Assembly (NCBI RefSeq): GCF_035222375.1
Contig: NC_085890.1
Location: 3,782,001 to 3,846,000, forward strand
Reading direction: 5' to 3'
From: Podospora pseudocomata
Taxonomy: Eukaryota; Ascomycota; Sordariomycetes; Sordariales; Podosporaceae
Length of the DNA stretch: 64,000 bases
Shown: in pieces, positions 48,298 through 58,765 of the stretch
How positions within the stretch are numbered: the stretch's first letter is position 1
Layout: each line of letters starts with the position of its first letter
Translations under genes and position numbers: made by a program
Notes under the pieces: model-generated
What the model was told of the DNA's origin: nothing
Databases searched by the model: none
What the model saw: the letters and a program-made list of their open reading frames with translations, nothing else

Positions 48298-49827
48298 TCA
48301 AACAGCCGCCGCTGTCGCTTCATTTCTCTTCCTCGCCTCCGCCTGTCTAGCATCAGCTTCATCCCAGAACTTGTTGCGGTTGTCGATGTCTCGTTGACAA
48401 TTATCAATTTCTTTTTGAACCACCTCCCGCCCTTCCTTACAAGTTGAAGGGATGGTTGCGAGGAAGCCCTGGAGCTTGACCTTCCTCGCTGTAAGATTCC
48501 CAACCTGCCACTCTCGGTTGAATGCGTAAGCAACGACTTTGATGTCATTGTCATCCCTGGGCAGCTCCTCTCTCTCGGGACACAGTCTGTCCGCATCCCT
48601 TAGACAGGCCTGCACCGCTTGCCATAATCGCTCCAGATGCCGTTCGTTGTCTTTAATAATTCTCTCCGTCTGTATTGTCTCCAATGATCCTCCAGCCTGT
48701 CTAAATGCATTCATTAGATGCCTTAGCTCCCACAAAATCACATCTTCTGGCATATCACCAGGGTTGCTCCCTTGAGGATATAACCTAGCTACCAGTTTCT
48801 CAGCCCCTTCCAAGAGCTTCTTCTTAAGCTCAATCGTGCTCTCCAACTTCCAGACCTCAAACCTCGTCATCCATTCCTTGTCAAGCGTGTCCGCTAAAGC
48901 AAGGGTCTGCTCACACTCCAGCATCTCTTGGTTCAAACGCTGCAACCCGTTCTTCTCCCGTTCCATCTTCTTCAAGGCCTCTGACGCATAACGCTTCGTA
49001 CCTTCCACTGCGTTCATTCGGATACGATCAACGTGAAAGCCTTCCACGTCAAAGTCGGACCCCGGCCAGCCATGCTTGTGAAACAGCGCCTCAACCCCCT
49101 CCGGCCATGGACCCCCACCCTCACCGCACTCATGCCGCCACGGAGCGTCTTCCAGCAATTCATATTGTTTCTTGATGTCCCGCAAAACGTCTGCCGCGTC
49201 GCGTGCGGGCATGTTGTCATAGACATTCCCTCCTTTTTCTCCACACCCCAACCTGGGATGACTGTCTTCCTCGCAAGCCCGGCGTAAATCCTCCGCCCAT
49301 GGCAAGCTGTTCGCTGCTTTATCAACCATAGCGGGATCCCGGCTTTCCAGGAAACATTGTTCAAAGACCCCAACAACGTGCCGCTTTGCGTCGTATATGA
49401 GCACGACCTGGAGGCCGCAACACAAGGACAGGGGGGTCATCCATGGGCGCATCATCGCACGCCTATCATCCGTGTGGAAGAAGGGGTCACGTGCCTCCTC
49501 GACGTGATGCTTGTTGCGGTAGTCAATCAGTATGCCTCCCTTGTAGAAGGCGGCTCGGTCGTGGTTGTCGATATAGGGGAGGAGGGTATAGAGGTAAATG
49601 ATGCGAGGGTCCAGCTGGAGGTCCTGGTATAGCGGGAGCATGGCCGTCAGGTCGTGGGGACCGGGGCGGAGATCAGAGGCGAGAATATATTGCATGTGGA
49701 CAAGGGTTTTGTAAATGTCGAGTAAAAGGGTGACGACTTCTTGGGCCTTGGAGAGGTCTTGCTCGCTGAGCGAGGATTTGATGGACTCCATTGTCAACGG
49801 AGAAGATGAGGCCATGGTGTCGACCAT
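48298..49827 (-). CDS. unknown fungal protein with C-terminal coiled coils
   Basis: 509 residues, one exon, ATG at 49827 (a second in-frame ATG four codons on). The N-terminal half resembles a globular fungal-only domain of unknown function: LYQDLQLDPRIIYLYTLLPY and GILIDYRNKHHVEEARDPFF, then MTPLSLCCGLQVVLIYDAKR and a WPEGVEALFHKHGWPG element. From about 270 it is strongly helical with heptad-like Leu/Glu/Lys spacing (LKKMEREKNGLQRLNQEMLE) and ends in a charged segment DEADARQAEARKRNEATAAAV. There is no signal peptide, membrane helix or catalytic motif. A 19-codon upstream ORF lies in the leader. I do not know its function. Confidence 0.85.
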   Translation of the reverse strand: MVDTMASSSPLTMESIKSSLSEQDLSKAQEVVTLLLDIYKTLVHMQYILASDLRPGPHDLTAMLPLYQDLQLDPRIIYLYTLLPYIDNHDRAAFYKGGILIDYRNKHHVEEARDPFFHTDDRRAMMRPWMTPLSLCCGLQVVLIYDAKRHVVGVFEQCFLESRDPAMVDKAANSLPWAEDLRRACEEDSHPRLGCGEKGGNVYDNMPARDAADVLRDIKKQYELLEDAPWRHECGEGGGPWPEGVEALFHKHGWPGSDFDVEGFHVDRIRMNAVEGTKRYASEALKKMEREKNGLQRLNQEMLECEQTLALADTLDKEWMTRFEVWKLESTIELKKKLLEGAEKLVARLYPQGSNPGDMPEDVILWELRHLMNAFRQAGGSLETIQTERIIKDNERHLERLWQAVQACLRDADRLCPEREELPRDDNDIKVVAYAFNREWQVGNLTARKVKLQGFLATIPSTCKEGREVVQKEIDNCQRDIDNRNKFWDEADARQAEARKRNEATAAAV

Positions 49828-50975
49828 ATTGGAGATGATGGGGAGAATTATTCTTCAGTGTCAAAGGAAAGCAGGGCAAGTAATTGATTTAAAGACCACC
49901 TTGAAGTCTGAGGACTCCATATTTTAGGCAGCATGGTGGGGAAGATTGGTAGGTGGTAACAGGATGAACCCGAACACGAAGTCCTCTCCAATCAGGAACC
50001 TATGTAGGTAGGTACGGTGCCTAGCTCCCAGTACACCACATAGCTTCTGCATGGCCACCGTTATCCCTAATTCACTCTTCCTCAACAACACAGCATCCTT
50101 GATCAACACCGGCATTCAAATGATCTTGCGTTTCCAACAACCATTGGGCCAATCGTTTCGAATCCAAGATACAAAGCAAGATACGCCACCGTCGATGATA
50201 TCGTAGTTCGGAGGCACCTGTTAACGTGCTTCAATTTTGGGATTAATGGGAGCTGTGGGAGCGGCGAGAGTCAATGTGAGCCAAGAGAAGGCGACCATGT
50301 TTATGAACTGGTGAGATCAGCCCAAAGAACACCCTTACTTACAAACTCATAGGTAGTAGAAAAGGACGGTATGCAAACCTTCATGTTGGCTGGCGATGTA
50401 CAGTTCCGACGGACTGCAAAAAGAAAGGGCAACAACGCCAAATGCGGGATGATCAAAATGGGGACCAAAGTTGCCAAACAATGGAATAAAAGGTATGGAG
50501 AGCAAGGCCAAAGGCAATCAGACCCAGTGGTATATTTACGTAAACATTCCCACCTGACTCCTGACATACTCAGTGCTTGTGAAATGGACACCTTTCATGT
50601 TTCACCCTTGTATGGAATGTTTCGGATCATAGAATAGTCCAAATACCTCAATGCTCTTTGATATCTATCAAATACCTCTCAGCCAGCCAAGATGTAAACA
50701 CAGAAAAATAGACTTTATGATATTCGTAGATTCTCAGAAATCTATCTCAATGAAACCCCTAGCAAGAGTTGCCCGTCTACAAAATAAGACTACCAATGGA
50801 ACTGAGAAAATGCCCATCGCCAGAAGACGTAGCAGCCAAGAATCTTCCCCCCATGACAAATTACCTAGGTAAATCACAACCCAGAACAAGTCCTGTCACA
50901 CCACCCGTTTCGCCCATTACTTTCAATCTCTCAGCCAGTAACAAACATCCGTCTTTTTCATCCCCCTTTACCACC
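49828..50975. other. intergenic, 1.15 kb
   Basis: Promoter side of the 509-residue protein (with the uORF) and 3' side of the acidic secreted protein gene. No further gene was supported. Confidence 0.5.
49861..49920 (-). other. upstream ORF in the leader of the 509-residue protein
   Basis: ATG at 49920 opens 19 codons and stops at 49861-49863, 33 nt before the main ATG, if the leader is unspliced. An uORF so close to the main start usually lowers translation. Function is inferred from position only. Confidence 0.4.
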
Positions 50976-51557
50976 CTAAGCCCCGATCATCATAGCCTCA
51001 GCCCCAGCCTCAATACCTTCCTCGTTCCCAACCACAGGTTCGGCAGCCTCAACCTCGACATCCTCAACAGCAGCCTCAACCTCATCAACAATCTCCCCCA
51101 CCACAGCCTCCGGCTCCATAGGTTCAACAACCCCCTTCCCTTCCTCCTCAACAACCCCAGCCTGCCCCACCATCCCCATCCCAGCGTTCATCATAGCGTT
51201 GAACCGCTGGACGTAGGCGCCCAGGTTGAGAACCAAAACTTCACCGAGCGCCACGCCAAGGACAGCGTCTAGGAGCTTGATGACCATGAGGCTGGACATT
51301 ATGTTTGTGTTGGTGGCCATGGTGAGGTCGGTGGTTGCGTCAACGGGTTCGGCATCGACTGCGGCTTCGGTGGTGGGAGCAGTAAGGGCAGTTCCATTGG
51401 TGATGGGGAGAGTGGTGTCGTTGGCTTGGCGGGGCCAGTGGAGGACGGGGGTGGCGATAGAGAGAGTGGTGAGGGTTGAGACGAGGGTGAGGGTGGTGAG
51501 CTTGGGGGAGTATTAGTGATGATTAGGGATTGGGAGAGAGGGGGTACTGACCTTCAT
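50976..51557 (-). CDS. acidic secreted protein, two-codon first exon
   Basis: 176 residues; exon 1 is ATG AAG (51557-51552), then a 51-nt intron (51551-51501, GTCAGT donor, CACTAAT branch, CCAAG acceptor) and exon 2 at 51500-50976. The splice gives MKLTTLTLVSTLTTLSIATP, a signal peptide; no other ATG supplies one. The mature part has two N-glycosylation-like sites (NDT, NGT), a Thr-rich stretch, and an amphipathic segment SSLMVIKLLDAVLGVALGEV. A long C-terminal tail is almost purely acidic and Val/Ala/Gly (VDEVEAAVEDVEVEAAEP). There is no cysteine in the mature protein. It resembles Glu/Val-rich fungal wall or calcium-binding proteins only by composition; no family is recognised. Confidence 0.72.
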
Positions 51558-52421
51558 TTTGGCGAATTTTTGGGTGGTTAGACTAATGATGGTCTGGGTG
51601 AATGAGTGTGCTGAGTCAAGGAGTGTAGAGTTTGAGGGATGAGATCTGATTTTCTGTCTGCCTGCTTCAGAAGAGGGTTATGTGGACATGAAAAGGGAAA
51701 GCGTGATATTTAACTGTTTCTTGTCCAGTCAATATTCAGGATTGTCCGCCGTCTTCGGGTCACATATCTGAAGATCTTAGCCTGCAGGCATTCGCCAACG
51801 GGGCGGTAACATTCCTCCGAGGCCACCTTCCTGATTCCTACCATGAGCTGACCAGGAAGATTAGTGGTATTTCACCGCAACTCGGAATTGATCGATTCCG
51901 AGCCAGATTCTTGGGATAAAACACCACAACAATGGAAAGGTCAACCTCCTGAATCTCCCGATTGTGAGGTTGACCCAGATCATCCAAAATAAAACAGTAC
52001 ATGTCTATCATTCCAACTGCTTGGGAATTTGTCGTTGAAAACTTTCCTGTCGGTGAAGACATCGATGGTGAGAAAACTGCGTGCCTGAGAAATAGTCGCC
52101 CGAGTTGAGGAATTCAGTGACATCATCCCAAGTTAAAAGAGGCACCAAAACTCTTGAACGACGCTGCACCAAGGGAGGAGTCTTAGACATTACCACCGCA
52201 ATGGAATTTGGTTGTTGTTGACGATGAAGAAAAGAATTGTAAACCTGATCATCAGGATATGTGAGTGATCAAAGGAAAGTGCAGATCGCCTCTGCTAAGA
52301 CACAACCCCTGAGCCCCTGAATCGAACCCCTGACCAAATGACTAAAGATGCTCTGAGTCTCCCACCCTCGTACAGCCTCGCCCCATGAACCTTTGTGACC
52401 ACCTCGGGCCTTATGCCAATG
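51558..52421. other. intergenic, 864 bp
   Basis: Promoter side of the acidic secreted protein and 3' side of the GATA factor. AT-richer than the coding parts. No gene was supported. Confidence 0.5.
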
Positions 52422-53439
52422 TCATGACCGCTGCTTGATCGGCATATTCCTCTTGGAGTACTGCAATCCACACCTATTACACAACGTCCTCGCCCCTTCT
52501 TGTCCCTTCCTCCACTCAGTACTCTCAATACAGTCACAATTATAGCATTTACCCGCCGCATTTCGTGCTGGTATTGTTTTCTGTTCTTATTGTCAGCCAT
52601 CATCAAGTTATATCTCTCTACCTCACTAACCTTCCCATGAGCATCAATCCCAATTTCTCTTATCCTCCGCCTCCCCCTCCCAGGTTTCTGTACTGTCTCC
52701 TCTGAGTTGTGATGGGACAAAAGGCTCTTGGAGTGTGAGCCAGATGTGCTCTCCTCCACCCACTTTCTCGCTAACTTGATGTCGTCCATCCTCTTCTTGA
52801 TCACGTCGCTGTTGTTTACCATGATGTTGACCACTCTCTTAGATGGGAGCTTGACGAGCAGAGTTGAGTCATCATCACCAGGGCGGCAGTCGGCTGTACA
52901 GCGTCTTGCAAAGTCGTAGAGGGCAAAAGCTGAGTTGGCGATCTGTGATAGTTAGTGAGTCTAGATGCATGGGCTGTTTACCCTAGGTACACAGAACATA
53001 CTGCTTCAAGTGCTTCGGTGTAGTTCAGCTTGGCAGGAATCTCCACCATTCCCTCGGTGCTCTCTTGGTCACTGCCGGTGTTGACATGGATGGTGCTGTA
53101 ATCGGCAGTGGGTGCTCTGGAGGCAGACGATGGTTTCCGCGGTAAGTCGGCATGCTGGAATGGGTCGCGGTTGGCGCTGAGTGGGTCCAATCTCAAGGGT
53201 GACCAGGGCCCGGCGGTGAAAATAGAAGAGTAATATGGACTCGCGTAACGAGGAGATTCATGAGCTTCGGGGGAGTGTGGTGACCGGAACGGGATCCGGC
53301 CGCCGAGGAGTGGAAGGGTGGTGTGGCGTGTGGGAGGGGCCCCGTCGCCAGCGGAGTGCGCTATGCTCTCAGTGAGCTCAGAGAAGGAGGGAAGCCATGA
53401 TGCCTGGTGGTGGTGAAAAGTGGAGGAGGAGTCTGACAT
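52422..53439 (-). CDS. GATA zinc-finger transcription factor
   Basis: 302 residues from exons 53439-53002, 52942-52631 and 52580-52422. Introns are 59 nt (GTATGT) and 50 nt (GTTAGT donor, GGCTGAC branch, AACAG acceptor). The second splice moves into the frame that encodes the finger. If it is not removed the frame reads past the finger as a Ser/Arg/Gly-rich tail. The finger is Cys262-x2-Cys265-x18-Cys284-x2-Cys287 (WRKGQEGARTLCNRCGL), an 18-residue-loop GATA type, close to the C terminus, followed by basic QYSKRNMPIKQRS. Exon 1 is Ser/Pro/His-rich; the middle is helical (ANSAFALYDFARR, NNSDVIKKRMDDIKLARKW). Layout resembles NsdD/SUB-1-type developmental regulators, but the finger is divergent (CNRC for CNAC), so subfamily is uncertain. 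Confidence 0.85.
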
Positions 53440-56400
53440 ATTTCTGTCTGCGGTTTTCTCAACCCATGCTATGTAAATAACCCTGAAAGGTACGGTGTAG
53501 TAGTCTCGTGTGTCACGAACACGACGAAGTCCGGATTACACCCAACACCGTGATGCCCTTAATATATCACTCGCCAACTTATCCTTAGGGGGTTAGATGC
53601 CCAAACCTCGGATCAAAGTTGACTCTTTCCGCGTCCATCCCAGCCAAAAAAGCATCTGCAAGATGACTGGGTCGAGGCTGCTGTAGAAGGCCTGGAAGCA
53701 ACTGTCAGGGGGAAGTTTGATTCTGGAAGGCCCAACACCACCTTGGCTAGCTGCCTCTCTCGGCAAAAAGATTGTGTGCCGGGTGAGCCATCCAGGTGAT
53801 CTCTTTTTGTCTAATATTACCGTCGATCCATAACGTACGGATCAAAACGGAATAAAAAGTCTTTCATGAAAGCGGTCAACATCCGACACTATTTGCGGCG
53901 GCATTGCATTATTAGCGCCCAGTACAGTGTATATAATGTTGGGAATATACCTGATGCTCCAGTGATACTGGCTATCTTATTCAAATGGTCAACTGACTTC
54001 AGGCGCGGCCAGTCAAAGTAGTTAGGTAGTATTTTCGGGAGGAACAACAAGCCCTCGGGACGGCGGCAGCTTCTCCAACCAAGGTCACGATCCGAGGATT
54101 CGATGCAGCAGATTGTCCCGTTTTTTTGGCACATGCGGGACCGTCTCGGGTTGAAAGACTGACGACCGCGGGCCGTGCCCAAAGATGAACAGGTCTTCCG
54201 CTGCTCGACTGCCACCTATCAGGACGGTTCGAGCAACCGGATCCCAGAAACTGTGAAATATGCCGAATCCGTGCCAGATCCGTCACACCGGGCCCGATTG
54301 TGCAAAGACCCGTGACAAAATATTGACTTGAACACCACTGCGATGTAGCAGCTGCACCCCAGGTTACACACCGATCCGGACGACAACAACCAGGGCAGAA
54401 ACTTTGAGTATGTCAGTTTTGGCAATAGTCTCCGAGAAGAGCTACTGAATTACGTGATCTTTGTATTTGTCTCTGCCTTTGTACATCCCAAGTCCTTATA
54501 GGTTCACCAAAAGCATTCTATCCCTTTAAAACATACCCAAAACAGGATAATTCGGCCTGGTAGCCTCCCCCCGTGCCTAGCATGATAGACGAATATTTTC
54601 CGTTCCGATCCCCCTTTTTTCCCTACCAAGCCCGACGCTCTTGTTGCCTTGATGTCAGAATAGCATATCCAAGTCGCAAGCGCCCAACACCAGCCCCAGA
54701 TGCCCACTCAAACGCCAATTAAAGAGAGGAAAGGTTGCCGTTTTGTTTTCGTTTGATCATGCTTTCCCAATCGCAGGGCGGCGCCTCCTTCAGCTTGCAG
54801 TCCCCGCACAAGGCATCCACACTATCGTTGGGAGTTGGTTAGAGAATGTGGTGGCTTGCAACAGGTTAGGTTGGAATGGATGGCTCGGGTACCTCTCAAA
54901 GTATAAGATATTTGGATTCATCGGATGTGGGTGGCTGTGTAATCGCGGCACCATTTCGAAGCGATAAAGTGGAAGTTGCCACAAAAGTGCCCTCGCTGAA
55001 TAAAGTCACACATGGTGTGATTTGTGTTGGAACGTGTTGGTGAGCGAGCGACTTGAGTTTGAACCGAGAAAGCATAGAGTCACAGCACCCTTTGGGATGG
55101 ACTCGATGTTTGTTCTTGTACGCGATGGACAGTGGGCTTCACCCCCCAGCACGACCAAAACCAGTGTAGCAGTGTTTCACCGAGGCCATACTCTCTTGGG
55201 ATTTCACCAAGGTGATCATTCCCAGTTCCAACGCTTCTTTGCAGTTGACCATTCTCATTCTGGTGAGTTGCATGGATGACATGGAAAGTTACCCCCATGA
55301 AAATACCAGAAATAGGAAGAGAAGACCACCGAGAGAGGCAATATTGTCTGAAGATGGGTCTTATCCCGTCACTCCCGTGAAGGTGGCCTCGGAAAAACGG
55401 GCTAGCGTGCTATCAAACACGGATCTAACTGCCTTTACGGTGGTATTTGTGACGAACCCCTGTACAGAACCTCTGAAAGGGATACGGGTTGAAGGTAACT
55501 TCTGACAATTGGTCCGGTGCAGCTAAACAGTGCACAACAAGATGTCTCAATGTAAACACAAGATACCGTGAATACAATCTGTTATTGCATACTGCGGAAC
55601 TATCTTCAAGCTATCTAGTTCCTCCGTATATATATATCTGTGGATCACCTGGATCATGTCCCCTAATAGTGATCTGGATCACATCCTCCTCCTGAGGCTC
55701 ACTATGCTCACCGTGATCCTACCGTAACCGGATTGACGTAAAAAAACCGAATCCCATTGGCCGAACTGAAATCGATCGAGTTGGATGGTGTGGCGTTCGG
55801 TCCAGCGCCTTACAAGGCGTGCCTGAAATTGTGTAGCTGTTGTGGCTGCCGTGGCTGCATGGTTAGCCTGGTGCCTTTTCCCTCTCGTTCGTCTCATGGT
55901 CTGAAAAAGCTCGAATGCTCAGGCGCGTGTCAAGTCGAGTTTGGCAGATTGTCGATCATATTGTTTGTGGATTGTCGTTCGTAAGTGTGACGTCATATGC
56001 AAGCCGAAGAAATTTGTCGTTGTTGGTGCTCCTCAGTCACAAAGTTGATGTTGCTGATGGATCTTGATCGATTTACACATGCTCGCCTTACCATCGGGAA
56101 ATTGTCAACTGCAAAGTGGGGGTTGCTGATCGCAGTGGGAGGTGATCGACATGTGGAAAGTCAGGAACCAACAACCCTAACCCCTCTCTTGGCGCAGTTG
56201 GCGGAGGCCGACGAGATGGCATTAAGCACAACAGAAAGCTTTGACCAAACAATCCTCAAAGCTTGATACAAACTCGCCGATATTGGTATTCAACAAGTCA
56301 CCTTCCTGATGCCGTGGTGAGATGTCAACACCTTCCAGAGCTGGCCTTTTGAGGTTGCTTCCCAGTTGTTGAACGCATGGACCAGGCGCCGAGTGACGAT

Positions 56401-57975
56401 AGCGCGCACCACCTTCCCCGTTTGGATCATGGTAGGTAACTTTATTTGAACAAGACGTGATCTTGCTCGTCGCCTACCCTCTAGGTTCTCTTGGACCCCT
56501 CCTTTGATGTCTGTGGCTTGTCTGTAATGACGGGTTTCTTTTTGTTGGCATTATATTATCTTGGGTCCCCGCTACTAACGTCGTGTCTCTGTATCGCGTC
56601 CCATCGTCAGCTTGCTCACCTTATTACCGACAGATGCCCACTGCCCAGCCACAGTTGCTCCGAACCAACACTTTACTGAACCAGCCTCGAAGCCTGATTA
56701 TCCGAAGTTTGTGCTGAACCGGATGCTGTGTTGATGATGCCTCCAGCCAATGGCAGATCAGCAGACCAAGACACGCTTCCACATCCTCCTGCTCAATCGC
56801 TCGATCGCTGACCAACGACATTTTTCGCTGACGAACTTCGGTTGATACGGCCATCGCTACAGAGCCGAACTTTTGTTGAAGCTGGCAAGTCGCCCCGGTA
56901 CAGCTCGCAAGCTCTGGCAGATGCTGTGCCCAGCCAGAGAGGCAATCACCACCCCTCGCGACGTGGCGGCCCTTCGACTGCCATCATCGCGCCATGTATC
57001 TCGGGACATATTGACCCAGTATCGACGGGGAATGCGTTGTGCCTCGTTGAGCAGTTTGAACGGAGTCTTCGGCCGGTCGCCTGAGCGAGTCGAGTCTTTC
57101 TGCGGCACCCGATACGACGACCTGTGATGGGACAAGAGTCAGCAATATACCGGATAATGGCCTCCTCGTCTCTGCCTCCCACGTTCCTTAACTGGTACCT
57201 ATCCTCAGAAGCCTTGGTTATTGTACAGCATTTCGCTTTTGGTCGAGGCTATTTTTAGTTTGTTGTCCCGATCGGAGACATTTGCCGCACCGGCAGAATG
57301 CGACGACCACCGTGAGAACAGCAAATCCGGGTCCGACAGGATACCCAGCACCAGCACCAGCACCAACAAGCAGCATGCAATACCATGGTATTAGACGACT
57401 CAATCAGATGGGAAAGTGACTTACAGATGATCAAGCCGACTTGCTCAACACTCTAGCTCAAGCTGTTGGCTGTGGAACCGCCCATTTGCTCGTGGCCCCC
57501 GAAGTGGTATTGCCTACCACCCGGGGGGAAGAGTCTTATTTTCGGATACGGCTTGGAAAAATGCACCGGCTGGACCCGACATTCTGTCACTTGCCACACA
57601 CTGCAGCAATGGGTAGCTTTTTGCAAAGAGATTCACAGCAATCACGATGGGGCATCCGGAATTGTTTCGGAAAGGCTTGATTGACTCATGCTAGACAAGA
57701 GAGGAAAAGAGAAAGACCACACAAGAAAAGCCAACAGAAGAGAAAACGAGAAATTCCGGATCTGAGCCAAGTTCCTCGGTCAGGGTATCCGTGGCAGGCA
57801 CTCAACCATGCTGGCCCCACGTCCTGCCGCCTTCCAAGGTCCCCGAGCCCGCATCCCTTTTGGTTTCCACACCCGCCATTTCCGCAAAGTCCTTTTCCGT
57901 GTTCGGAGGAAGAAAAAAGAAGACCAAGCCAGCCTAAACCCCTGGGCCCAATGCTGTGGTAGATGGAAAAGCCAT
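53440..57975. other. gene-poor region, 4.5 kb
   Basis: Upstream of the GATA factor and downstream of the DUF4360 gene. It has a short TATATATATAT tract at about 55627-55637 and no long plausible frame. The best unexplained piece is an open plus-strand stretch 57457-57684, preceded by an acceptor-like CACTCTAG, with six cysteines (KCTGWTRHSVTCHTLQQW). It has no matching upstream exon. No RNA gene or transposon ends were seen. Confidence 0.5.
57457..57684 (+). other. possible orphan 3' exon, cysteine-rich
   Basis: Open for 76 codons after an acceptor-like site (CTCAACACTCTAG, ending at 57456) and ending in SGIVSERLD-stop at 57682-57684. The composition (CSWPPKWYC, KCTGWTRH, TCHTLQQWVAFCKEIH) looks protein-like, with Trp and Cys spacing like secreted fungal proteins. 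No start codon or signal-peptide exon was found upstream, so it may be a remnant or chance. Confidence 0.22.
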
Positions 57976-58765
57976 CTATTTGCAGGTGCGCCAGGCGATG
58001 TTGACCTGCTGGGTGAAGGCAACGGTGGCGTCGTCGTTGGTGATCTCGCCGATGGCAGTGCGGTTGCTGCTGGTGAGGGCGATGCGGTTGTTGACATTGA
58101 GGATGCCGCTGGCGCCGCAGGGCGAGTAGATGTAGCTGGCGGTGGGGATGCGGTCGGCCTTGGTGTAGACCTGGCCAGACTCCCAGATGCCGCCGCCTGT
58201 GATGGAGGTCTGGGTGGTGGTGGTGGCGCTGGCGTCCTGGCTGAAGTAGTAGGTGCTGTAAAAAGTGCCGGTGACGCCCTTCTCGAGCTGAGCGTAGCCG
58301 TGGTAGGTGGACTCGACAACGGCGAACTGGAAGCCGCTGGGGTACTGTGTAGGGAGTGCGTGTTAGCCTTGGCCTTTGTCTCATTGACATTCACAGGAAT
58401 GGGGGCATGCACAGGCTCTACCTTTAGGGAGAGATGGAGCTGGCAGTTCTTGGTCTTAGCAGTGGGGTCATAGCCGGGGCCGATGTAGGTCTGGAAGCGG
58501 TCGAAACCGAAGGTGACAACCTGTTGATGGGTTAGCATCTGCTGTCCTGCTTTTCTGTCTTGCCGCCTTGCTTCTAGCTTACAGTCTTATCGGGAGAGAT
58601 GGAGGTGGAAACGGAGCCCTGGGGGCAGCCGTTGCCAGAGAAGCTGGCCTTGTCGATCTGGATCTGCTTCGGGTCGGGGGCGTTGGCCCAGCCGTCGTTT
58701 CCGACGACCTGAGCAACGGGGCTGGCGGCAGCGAGAGCGGGGAGGAGGAAAGCGACGGCCTTCAT
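57976..58765 (-). CDS. secreted DUF4360-family protein
   Basis: 216 residues; exons 58765-58583, 58520-58422 and 58344-57976, introns 62 nt (GTAAGC donor) and 77 nt (GTAGAG donor), both phase 0. A signal peptide is present ([20 protein letters not shown]). Family features: [59 protein letters not shown], and the C-terminal [19 protein letters not shown] and [11 protein letters not shown]4360 proteins are extracellular beta-rich proteins common in fungi, with no established enzymatic role. Four cysteines fit two disulfides. It stands alone between two gene-poor stretches. Confidence 0.9.
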
